Of a DNA stretch of 18,091 bases, positions 1 through 10,000 are shown in pieces. Numbering within the stretch: position 1 is the stretch's first letter; every line of letters begins with the position of its first letter. The position numbers and the translations under genes are program-made. Source of the stretch: an uncultured Novosphingobium sp. (lineage in GTDB: Bacteria; Pseudomonadota; Alphaproteobacteria; Sphingomonadales; Sphingomonadaceae); contig CALCQB010000312.1 in NCBI GenBank assembly GCA_937897535.1, forward strand, positions 1 to 18,091, read 5' to 3'. A model generated the notes under the pieces. It did no database searches. It worked only from the letters and a program-made list of their open reading frames with translations, and was not told where the DNA came from.

Positions 1-862
1 CGGCGTAGTCCTTGCTGGTGATCAGGATCGCCGCAGCGCCATCGACCACGCCCGAGGAGTTGCCGGCGTGATGGACCGGCTGGATTTCGACATCGGGATA
101 GCGCCGGTTGATCTGCTTGCGGAAGCTGGTGCCGCCGAGGTCAAAGTCCATCAGCTGAGCGAAGGCAGGCTTGAGCGAGGCCAGCCCTTCGGCAGTGGTT
201 TCGGGCCGGGGGAATTCTTCCCGGTCGAGCGCGACGCTGCCGTCTTCGTTGAGCACCGGGATCACGGACTTGGCAAAGCGGCCTTCCTTGATCGCCACAT
301 CGGCGCGCTGCTGGCTGACCAGCGCCAGATCGTCGAGCGCCTGGCGGCTGATCCCTTCGATCGAGGCGATCGCATCGCCGCAGACGCCCTGGTGGCTTTG
401 CGGGTGCAGCTCGTCGAGCGCGCGGTTGCCCGAACCCATGCCGAGCGGCTTGAGCCCGGCATTGGCCTCTTCCGCGCCCAGCGCCGAGGTGTAGCTCATC
501 ATTTCGGTCCCGCCGGCAATCACGCAGTCTTCCATCCCCGACATGACCGAAGCCGCCGCGAAGTTGACCGAGCTGATCCCGCCGCCGCAGAACCGGTCGA
601 GCGTGGTGCCGCTGGCCTTGGTGTCATAACCCGCCGCGAGCGCCGCCATCCGGCCGAGATCGCCGCCCTGCTTGCCCTTCTGCGTCGAAGTCGACCAGAC
701 GATGTCATCGACGGTCGCGGTGTCGAGGTGGTTGCGGTCCTTGATCGCCTTCAGCACGGTCGCGGCAAGATGCTGCGGGTGGAGGTGCGAAAGCGCGCCC
801 TTGCCGGGCTTGCCCACGCCGCGCGGAGTGCGGACGGCGTCGATGATATAGGCTTCGGCCAT
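1..862 (-). CDS. Acetyl-CoA acetyltransferase / thiolase-family protein (3' end cut by window edge)
   Basis: This is the N-terminal 287 residues of a thiolase-superfamily enzyme, which condenses or cleaves acyl-CoA with CoA in fatty-acid or related carbon metabolism. The start MAEAYIIDAVRTPRG is the classic thiolase N-terminus. The nucleophile-loop motif DRFCGGGISS places the active-site Cys at residue 92, and SGMEDCVIAGGTEMMS follows as usual. The C-terminal half with the catalytic His and second Cys lies beyond the window. The ATG at 862 has an AGGAGA ribosome site just upstream. The gene begins 21 nt after the nitronate-monooxygenase-like gene, so the two are probably co-transcribed and share the palindromic operator at 1897-1914. 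The substrate cannot be told from the sequence; such pairs occur in acyl-CoA degradation operons of sphingomonads. Confidence 0.93.
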   Translation of the reverse strand, partial: MAEAYIIDAVRTPRGVGKPGKGALSHLHPQHLAATVLKAIKDRNHLDTATVDDIVWSTSTQKGKQGGDLGRMAALAAGYDTKASGTTLDRFCGGGISSVNFAAASVMSGMEDCVIAGGTEMMSYTSALGAEEANAGLKPLGMGSGNRALDELHPQSHQGVCGDAIASIEGISRQALDDLALVSQQRADVAIKEGRFAKSVIPVLNEDGSVALDREEFPRPETTAEGLASLKPAFAQLMDFDLGGTSFRKQINRRYPDVEIQPVHHAGNSSGVVDGAAAILITSKDYA

Positions 863-883
863 GGGAAATCTCCTTCTGGGGGT

Positions 884-1861
884 TCAGGCCAGCATGCCGT
901 TCAGGCGCTGGCGGATGATGTTTTCGGCGTCGGCGACGATCCGGGTGATCAGCACTTCGCAGGTCGGGATATCGTGGATCAGACCCTGGATCATGCCCGC
1001 GGACCAGATCCCGTGCTGGGTATCGCCGGTCTGCAAGCCTTCGCGCCCGCGCACACCCTTGACCAGATCGGCGACCTCGGGGAACGGCTTGCCCTCGGCC
1101 TCGGCAGCGACGACGGCCTGCGAGATCTCGTTCTTGGCGACCCGCGCGGTGTTGCGATAGGTCCGGAAGATCAGGTCGGTCGAGCGTTCGTCGCCTGCGA
1201 CCATCGCGTCCTTGAAAGCCTGGTGGATCGGGGCTTCGACCGTGGCGGTAAAGCGCGTCCCCATGTTGATCCCGTCGGCCCCCAGCGCCAGCGCAGCGGC
1301 AAGACCGCGCCCGTCGCCGAACCCGCCGCTGGCGAGCATCGGGATCTTGACCTTGTCGGCTGCAGCCGGGATCAGGATCAGGCCGGGAATATCGTCTTCA
1401 CCCGGATGACCGGCGCATTCGAACCCGTCGATGCTGATCACGTCGACCCCGGCGCGCTCGGCCGAGAGCGCGTGGCGGACCGCAGTGCATTTGTGCAGGA
1501 TGGTGATGCCGTGCGGCTTCATCATTTCCCACAGCTCGCGCACGGCCGGGGTTCCGGCGGTCTCGACGATCTTGATCCCGGCATCGATGATTGCCTGGGT
1601 ATAGGCCTTGTAATCGGGCGGATTGATCGTCGGGAACACGGTCATGTTCACCCCGAACGGCTTGGCTGTCATGCCCTTGCAGCGCTCGATCTCGGAAGCG
1701 AGGGCTTCGGCGCTCGGCTGGGTCAGACCGGTGATGATCCCCAGCCCCCCGGCGTTGGAAACCGCGCTCGCCATTTCGGCCGTGCCGACCCACTGCATCC
1801 CGCCCTGGACGATCGGATGCTCGATCCCGAGCAGTTCGGTTATGCGGGTCTTGATAGCCAC
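884..1861 (-). CDS. NAD(P)H-dependent flavin oxidoreductase / nitronate monooxygenase family
   Basis: This 325-residue FMN-dependent TIM-barrel protein belongs to the nitronate monooxygenase (2-nitropropane dioxygenase) family. Visible family marks are the N-terminal HPIVQGGMQWVG, AGGLGIITGL, FGVNMTVFP, the GFECAGHPGEDD segment with the His expected near the flavin, and the phosphate-binding LASGGFGDGRG followed by ALGADGINMGTRF. The GTG at 1861 is preferred because AGGAGG (1868-1873) lies 6 nt upstream; a TTG at 1864 would leave only 3 nt. It is first in a two-gene unit with the thiolase and sits just downstream of a TetR-type palindrome. Members in acyl-CoA operons are often annotated as NMO but may act as other flavin reductases, so the nitronate substrate is not assured. 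Confidence 0.9.
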   Translation of the reverse strand: MAIKTRITELLGIEHPIVQGGMQWVGTAEMASAVSNAGGLGIITGLTQPSAEALASEIERCKGMTAKPFGVNMTVFPTINPPDYKAYTQAIIDAGIKIVETAGTPAVRELWEMMKPHGITILHKCTAVRHALSAERAGVDVISIDGFECAGHPGEDDIPGLILIPAAADKVKIPMLASGGFGDGRGLAAALALGADGINMGTRFTATVEAPIHQAFKDAMVAGDERSTDLIFRTYRNTARVAKNEISQAVVAAEAEGKPFPEVADLVKGVRGREGLQTGDTQHGIWSAGMIQGLIHDIPTCEVLITRIVADAENIIRQRLNGMLA

Positions 1862-1896
1862 CAATGGCCTCCTCTCAACATTGCTTTGAGTCGGCG

Positions 1897-1914
1897 TTTA
1901 ACCGATCAGTTAAA
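1897..1914. promoter_or_regulatory. Palindromic operator, probably for a TetR-family regulator
   Basis: TTTAACCGATCAGTTAAA is an 18-bp palindrome with one mismatched pair. It lies 36 bp upstream of the GTG start of the flavin oxidoreductase gene and between that gene and the MFS transporter gene. Size, symmetry and placement fit a TetR-type repressor site controlling the oxidoreductase-thiolase unit. No regulator gene is in the window, so the binding protein is inferred. Confidence 0.55.
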
Positions 1915-1946
1915 TTTGGCAATCACCCATTCGCATCGACCGGCTT

Positions 1947-3563
1947 TCAGTCATCGATATTGCGCAGGAAGGTCTCGGGCAGGAACAACAGCCCCGCGAC
2001 CACGGTCAGTCCCGCGACGACGATCGGATACCACAGGCCGTAATAGATATCCCCGGTCGCCGCGACCATCGCGAAGGCGGTGGTTGGCAGGAATCCGCCG
2101 AACCAGCCGTTGCCGATGTGATAGGGCAGCGACATCGAGGTGTAGCGGATCCGGCTCGGGAACAGCTCGACCAGCAGCGCGGCGATCGGGCCGTAGACCA
2201 TGGTCACCAGCACCACGAGCCAGAACAGAATCGCGACGACCCTGGGCTTGTCGATTTGCGCCGGGTCGGCCTTGGCGGGATAACCGGCGGCGACCGTTGC
2301 AGCGGATATGCGCGCGCCATAGGTCTTGAGATCACCGGCAGCCACCGATGTCTGGCCGACGTTGATTTCCCCCGCGCCGTAGTCTTCGGTGCGATAAGGG
2401 ATGCCGGCTTTGGCCAGCGTCGATTTGGCGATATCGCAGCCGCTCTGATCGAACTTGTTCTTGCCGACGGGATCGAACTGGAACGAGCAGGTCGCTGGCG
2501 AAGCAAAGACCGTGACCGGCGCCTTGACCTGCGCCGTTGCCAGCGCCGGATTAGCAGCCTCCGTCAGAGCCTTGAACGCCGGAAAATAGGTAAGCACCGC
2601 CAAGGCACACCCGGCCAGGATGATGTATTTCCGCCCGATCCGGTCGGACAGCCAACCGAACAGCACGAAGAACGGCGTCCCCAAGGCGAGCGCAATTGCG
2701 ATCAGCACGTTGGCGGTCGCGCCATCGACCTTGAGGGTCTTCTCAAGGAAGAACAGCGCATAGAACTGCCCGGTGTACCAGACCACCGCCTGCCCCGCGA
2801 CCGCGCCGAGCAGGGCAATCAGCACCCATTTGCCGTTGCGCCACTGCCCGAACGCCTCGGTCAGCGGGGCCTTAGAGGTGGTGCCCTCGTCCTTCATCTT
2901 CTGGAACACCGGGCTTTCGGCGAGTTGCATCCGAATCCACAGCGACACGCCGAGCAGCACGATCGAGACCAGGAACGGCACCCGCCAGCCCCAGTCCTTG
3001 AATGCTTCCTCGCCCAGCAGCGTGCGCGTGCCGATCACCACCAGCAGCGCCGCGAACAGCCCAAGCGTGGCGGTGGTCTGGATGAAGCTGGTGTAGAGCC
3101 CGCGTTTGTCGTTCGGTGCGTGCTCGGCCACATAGGTCGCCGCACCGCCGTATTCGCCGCCCAGCGCCAGACCCTGCAGCAGCCGCATCAGCACCAGCAT
3201 GACCGGCGCCGCGACGCCGATGCTGGCATAGCTCGGCAGCAGGCCGACCACGAAAGTCGAAAGCCCCATCAGCCCCATCGTGACCAGGAAGGTATTCTTG
3301 CGCCCGACCATGTCGCCGATCCGGCCGAACACCAGCGCGCCAAACGGCCGCACGGCGAACCCGGCGGCAAAGGCCGCGAGCGCGAAGATGAACCCGGTGG
3401 TCTCGTTCACCCCCGAAAAGAACTGCGCCGAAATGATCGTGGCGAGCAGCCCGTAGAGATAGAAATCGTACCATTCGAACACCGTGCCGAGCGACGAGGC
3501 GATGATCACCTTCCGCTCGCTCTGCGTCGCCGCATGGTGCTTTGGCAGCGCTGCTTCGCTCAT
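1947..3563 (-). CDS. MHS-family MFS transporter (metabolite:H+ symporter) with a large periplasmic loop
   Basis: A 538-residue inner-membrane transporter of the major facilitator superfamily, metabolite:H+ symporter branch (ProP/KgtP/ShiA-like). These carry organic acids or osmolytes with protons. The order is a short cytoplasmic N-terminus, TM1 at FEWYDFYLYGLLATIISAQF, the MFS loop 2-3 motif FGRIGDMVGRK at about residues 76-86, GLALGGEYGGAATYVAEHAP, and a second-half WLSDRIGRK motif. The start at 3563 is supported by GGAGGGG about 6 nt upstream; an in-frame GTG at 3578 overlaps that ribosome site. Residues ~330-440, between predicted TM9 and TM10, form an insert of roughly 110 residues with two Cys, placed on the periplasmic side. 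It is divergent from acs, so uptake of a short carboxylate such as acetate is plausible but unproven. Confidence 0.9.
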   Translation of the reverse strand: MSEAALPKHHAATQSERKVIIASSLGTVFEWYDFYLYGLLATIISAQFFSGVNETTGFIFALAAFAAGFAVRPFGALVFGRIGDMVGRKNTFLVTMGLMGLSTFVVGLLPSYASIGVAAPVMLVLMRLLQGLALGGEYGGAATYVAEHAPNDKRGLYTSFIQTTATLGLFAALLVVIGTRTLLGEEAFKDWGWRVPFLVSIVLLGVSLWIRMQLAESPVFQKMKDEGTTSKAPLTEAFGQWRNGKWVLIALLGAVAGQAVVWYTGQFYALFFLEKTLKVDGATANVLIAIALALGTPFFVLFGWLSDRIGRKYIILAGCALAVLTYFPAFKALTEAANPALATAQVKAPVTVFASPATCSFQFDPVGKNKFDQSGCDIAKSTLAKAGIPYRTEDYGAGEINVGQTSVAAGDLKTYGARISAATVAAGYPAKADPAQIDKPRVVAILFWLVVLVTMVYGPIAALLVELFPSRIRYTSMSLPYHIGNGWFGGFLPTTAFAMVAATGDIYYGLWYPIVVAGLTVVAGLLFLPETFLRNIDD

Positions 3564-3773
3564 GTGTTTCCCCTCCACTGGTTATACCCCACCCAAGATT
3601 CGTCATTGCGAGGAGGCGAAGCCGACGAAGCAATCCAGGAGCGGAGCAAACCGCCCTGGATTGCCGCGCTGCGCTCGCAATGACGAAGCTGGTAACGGAG
3701 CGGCACTTGCCGCGAGTTGTGGCTTGCGCTTTAGTCCAAGGCAAGGGCAAGGCGGGCCAGAGGAGTCTTGAGC
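3564..3773. promoter_or_regulatory. Divergent intergenic region between MFS transporter and acs
   Basis: This 210-bp spacer must hold the promoters of both the transporter (minus strand) and acs (plus strand). I see no convincing -35/-10 pair. About 90 bp of it is occupied by the palindromic repeat element at 3599-3687, which leaves roughly 86 bp upstream of acs and 35 bp upstream of the transporter for control sites. Confidence 0.4.
3599..3687. repeat. Palindromic intergenic repeat element (CGTCATTGCGAG family)
   Basis: The outer arms TTCGTCATTGCGAG (3599-3612) and CTCGCAATGACGAA (3674-3687) are perfect 14-bp inverted copies. Inside them CAATCCAGG (3631-3639) and CCTGGATTG (3655-3663) are a second perfect 9-bp pair. 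The intervening segments (GAGGCGAAGCCGACGAAG and CCGCGCTGCG) pair imperfectly. The RNA or single-stranded DNA would fold into a long hairpin. Elements with these ends are scattered between genes in many Sphingomonadales and other alphaproteobacteria and behave like REP/MITE-type repeats. Confidence 0.85.
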
Positions 3774-5714
<1,941 letters not shown>

Positions 5715-5777
5715 GCCCGCTCTGCCCACCGGCATGCGATTTGCCCCGGTTTGCTCCAGACTTGGTTTGGCCAAGGG

Positions 5778-7043
5778 TTAGCCGGGTGACGGAGCTTGCG
5801 GAGGAGCGTCCTGAACTTCAGGCGCGATCCACCAGCCTTTCCAGGCGCGCGGAACTTGGCCTTGATCCAGTTCGGGTCTCAGCCGCAAAGCCAGGAACAG
5901 CGCTTCCAGGCGGTTGTCCGGCGCGCGCGGGGGGTGATCGAAAAACGCTGCGATGGCAGTTAGAAATTCGCGCTTGCGATCCGAATCGGCGACCAGCGAG
6001 GTTCCGGTCGCCCGGGCCACCGCGACGTCGCGCAGCCCCAGCAAGCCATGCCGGTCGTCGCCATTGAGTCCGGCAAAGTCGGGCGGCGGCAGGCGCACCG
6101 CCCGGGCCGCATCGGCCAGTCTCGCAAGGCGCCATTGCCCAACCGCCCACAGCGCCGCCATCCGGACCCGCCAGTCGGTATCGGCCAGTCCGGCCGCGGT
6201 CAGCGCTTCGCTCAAACCGGGATCGGGTGGGACCGGCTGGGCCAGCAAGGTGGCCAGCATGATCCAGCGGGTCTCGGCATTGCCCGCCGATGCCGGAGCC
6301 TTGGCTGGCGGAACCGTTAGCAGATTGGCCAGAGCCTCGGTCGGCGATGGTGCGATCCGGCCCCCGGCCTGCTCGGCCAGCAGCGCCGCCAGCAGCCCCG
6401 CCCCCGCGCCGCGGACTTCGACCCAGGCTGGCTCTCCGCGCGGGGCGTGCCAATCGAGCTCGAGCCCGAGATCAGGCTGGCGAGTCCACGATGCGAACTC
6501 AGGCGGATCGTTCGGCTGGGGCAGCGCATCGGGATCGCGAGTCAGGCCTGATTGCTCCAACAAGGGAGCAAGTTCACGCCATCGGACTTCCAGCAACAAG
6601 ATTTCTTCCGGCTTCTGGGAACAAGCGATGCGCCCGAGCCGAAAATCAGGATCTGCGAAGACTACGGTCGGTACCAGTGGCCTCAGCACAAACGCTGCAT
6701 TCGCCAGCAATTCAGACAGGCTTGGCAGTCGCTCTAACCCGCTTTCGGAATATTCCAGTGCGATAGCTTCCAGTGCCGCCTGGCACGCCTCGACCTGCTT
6801 GACCGATCCGCGAGCGGGTTCGATCTGCGCCCCTCCGTCCTCCGGCAATGCAACAAATGCGGCAGTATGTCCTTGCGAATCAAGGACGAAAGCGGCGGGA
6901 TTCCGGCGAAATGCTTGATCCAGCGCCCAAAGAAAGGTCGCGAGGGAAAATGGCTGACTATCTTGTACTTCGTTCAAGCAATCGTCGAAACGATCCGCTG
7001 GACCGTCCCCAAGTGTCAGACCTGCTTCTTTCCACCAGCCCAT
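5778..7043 (-). CDS. Uncharacterised 421-aa protein; candidate immunity or accessory protein of the toxin operon
   Basis: I do not recognise this family. It is a soluble, acidic, Leu/Ala-rich protein with no signal peptide or membrane segment. It starts MGWWKEAGLTLGDGPAD. Its middle contains short hydrophobic helices, and residues ~290-325 (DTDWRVRMAALWAVGQW) read like a HEAT-type helical repeat. The ATG at 7043 follows the stop of the giant toxin gene by 5 nt. An upstream in-frame TTG at 7058 would overlap the toxin gene. A gene directly 3' of a polymorphic-toxin gene is normally its immunity gene, so that role is inferred from position only. At 421 aa it is large for an immunity protein, and it could be a cargo chaperone instead. 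GC falls to about 55% in its 5' third, like the toxin tip, while the 3' part is GC-rich. Confidence 0.75.
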   Translation of the reverse strand: MGWWKEAGLTLGDGPADRFDDCLNEVQDSQPFSLATFLWALDQAFRRNPAAFVLDSQGHTAAFVALPEDGGAQIEPARGSVKQVEACQAALEAIALEYSESGLERLPSLSELLANAAFVLRPLVPTVVFADPDFRLGRIACSQKPEEILLLEVRWRELAPLLEQSGLTRDPDALPQPNDPPEFASWTRQPDLGLELDWHAPRGEPAWVEVRGAGAGLLAALLAEQAGGRIAPSPTEALANLLTVPPAKAPASAGNAETRWIMLATLLAQPVPPDPGLSEALTAAGLADTDWRVRMAALWAVGQWRLARLADAARAVRLPPPDFAGLNGDDRHGLLGLRDVAVARATGTSLVADSDRKREFLTAIAAFFDHPPRAPDNRLEALFLALRLRPELDQGQVPRAWKGWWIAPEVQDAPPQAPSPG

Positions 7044-7048
7044 GATAG

Positions 7049-10000
7049 CTACCTGCAAGGATCGTGCATTGAAGCATAAGCCTCGATTTGATCGTCCCGG
7101 ATCGCATGTACATCATTTATGAGTGGGGATGCCGGATTCTCCTTCGACAATCCGCCGTTTTGACGGATGAAGTGTTCCTCCCAGATCGCAGTTTCATAAG
7201 CATCCCAGTCACCGCTCGCGACCTCTCTGATGCTGTGGGTCTCAGCGGTCCAGTTGACGCCTTCCAGTTGTTTGGAATCGGACCGCAAGTGCGCGCCGAA
7301 GCGCGTTCCAATCGGACTGACTGTTTTACCGACGTAGAGTATCACATTGGGATTATCGTCGGCAAATACCACGTAAATTCTGGTCGGACGTCGCACATTG
7401 CTGGCCCAGCCCGATGTCGCCTTGTCACCCGGGCCGTTGTGAACCTGAACTCCCGCCTTGCCGACATGGAAGATGTGTTCAACTGCAACAATCAGATTGC
7501 GGGTCGCAAAGGACTCCGGCCTTACCTTGATCTCGGCAACCTTGATTGCGCCATCGATACACTGAAGCGAAAGCCCTGGATAAAGCAGTCGAGCAGGGCG
7601 CCATTCCGAATCTGCGCCTGCCGTGCGGAATCTGTGATTGCGGGTAGCACGCAACAATTCCCCGCTTTCGAGCTTGATATCGACGCAGTGAAGCGCCGCG
7701 CCGCAACAGACCGCTTCCACCCGCGCCGTTTGTCCGAGGGAAATATCCACCCAGTCGTCCTGCTGAATGTCCTCGATATTCTGAAGCCTGCCACCCACGT
7801 GGACCGGTGTGCCAAATGCCAGGCATGGCAGGCGCAAAGGATCACCAAGATTGTTCGGATTGCTGGGGTCGAACAGTCTGGACGAGCGCCATTTTGTTTC
7901 AAGTTCCGCGCGACGAGCCTCAGCCGTTGCTATCTGCGTTTCGAGATCCCCGATAAGCCTTTGCCGCATCGGCTCCATCGCTTGCGCCGCAAGTGCCGCT
8001 TCATGCAGAATTCTCGGGATCGAGTCGGGACCATGCGACGCAACGAGTCGCATGATGGGCTCGTATCCCGCAGTCATTACATCAATGGCCAACTCTGGGC
8101 GATTATTTGCGATGTGATCGTAGGCCCTCCGGAGTATATCCATCTGCTGAGCAGGCAAGCGCCGCGCTCCGGCCCCTTCAACAAAATGGATAACCAGGTT
8201 TTCCAGTTCGGTAAGTGGTCGCGATATTCCATCCTTCTGGGCGTTCAAGGCAGCAAGGTCGGCATCAGCATTGAGCAATTGCGTCCGAATATCGCGCGCA
8301 GAAGCGATCTCAGCGGCGCGCAGGGCGGCAGCCGTCGGGTCTTCGACTGCAATCTTGCGCCCCGGTTTCGCCGCGACATAGCCGCGCTCGGGCGCTTCCG
8401 CACCCAGCCCGAACCGCTCGCGTTCGTAGGCAAGCTGGCGCTGCAGGCCGGCGATCTCCTCTTCGACCAGTGCCCGGCGGCGCGGGTCGAGCCCGTGCTC
8501 GGACAGCCGCAGCATCCGCTCTTCGATGATCCGGGGCAGCTTGGCGACCTCGAGCGAGGCCTCCCAGCGACCGCGTTCGCGTGGGCTGACCAGATCGATC
8601 CCCAGCGCCCGCCCCAGATCGACCAGCAGCAACCGTGCCTGACCGGCGACGCCAGCATAGCGGCGCATCGTATCGACCGTGGCGACGTGATTGTGAATGT
8701 CCGCCGCACGGGCGTTCGGGCCGACTTGCAGGCTGACCCCGACGATGTTGCCGTCGGCGTCGCGGTGCGGCACGGCGCGCACCTCGTCGAGCCCGAAATC
8801 GGGGCTGTTGACCACCTCGACCGCAACCCGGTTGCGCAGCCGGGGCGGCAGCGAGTCTGCCGGATTGACCGTGCGGCCGCCGGTGCCGGGCGCGACCACC
8901 TGCCTGACCTCGGCCGCCATCCCGCGCAGGGCCGAGGGCGGCGCGCCTTCGACCATCACGATCACCGCCTGCCCATCGCGGACATAGACCATGGCATCGC
9001 CCGGGTTGCCGCGATTGAGCGCGCGGAACTCGGCTGGATCGACGTGCAGGATCTGTACATCGGCGATCGCCGCGCGCTCGCGCGGCGGCACTTCCGACAG
9101 AAGCGACCGTCGCGCTTCGCGGGTTGCCTCGCGCACGGCATCGGCACGGGCACTGTCGGCCGCCTGCCGGGCCTCGACCTGGGCGGTGAACTCGCTGCGG
9201 GTTCCGCCGGGGTTCTGGTCCTGCCAGATCCTGAACTCGCGGGCACGCGCCTCGATCGCGGTATGCTGCGGCGGGACCACGAACCGGCTGACCCCGGCGT
9301 GGACCACCGCGCTGGCCCCGCCCATGATTACCCCGTTCTTGAGATTTTCCAGGCTGCCTTCCCACACGCCGCGCGCCATGTTCCCGGCGAAATTGCCGTG
9401 CCGCCAGTTCTGCTCGTTCATCAGGTTGGCGGTGATCACTGTCGGTATCGCCCGGCCGACATCTTTGAGCTGTTCGACCGCGAAATCGCGGCCAGTGGTG
9501 ATCACCCGCCCGGCAAAGCGCCGCGCGGCCGAGCCGCGTACCCCGGTGGCCACGGCTTGCTCGGCCGCGGTCGCCGTGACCCGCTGGGCTGCTGCGCGAA
9601 AGCCGTTTCGCAGCCCCATACGCGCGACTTCGCGGGCCTGTGCCCCGGCGTTGCGGATCATCACCCCGGCATTGCGCGCAAAGTTGCCGACCCCGCCCTT
9701 GAACAGCCCGAGGGTCGCCATGGTAACGGCCAGATCGACCACGCCGACCGCGATATCGGTGCCAATTTCCTCGGCGCCATAGGCCCCGCCCTTGATCGCG
9801 GCCTTGGCCGCCATGCCCGATATCGTGCCGAGCAGCGATCCGGCGATCGCGATCACCGCCGGCAGCGCGGTCCCGCCCGAGACCACCGACACCACCACCC
9901 CGGCCACGATCGCGATCGCGCCGATGACATATTGCAGGATCGTGGTAATCGTATCGGCGAAGCTATCGACCCGCGACCGCTGCGCCTCGATCGCATTGCC

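Noticed and set aside
68..2329. A 753-codon open frame on the plus strand across the thiolase and flavoprotein genes
   Set aside because: It is antisense to two clear enzyme genes, with low-complexity Arg/Asp-rich content and no recognisable domain; an effect of high GC.
5761..5775. Small hairpin CTTGG-TTTGG-CCAAG between acs and the toxin operon as a bidirectional terminator
   Set aside because: The stem is only 5 bp and there is no T-tract on either strand, so I cannot support an intrinsic terminator.
8880..9000. Possible zinc-metalloprotease domain in the toxin (segment around SALRGMAAEVRQV)
   Set aside because: The position resembles the helix of DUF4157-like peptidases, but the HExxH residues are absent, so at most it is a degenerate domain and I cannot support activity.
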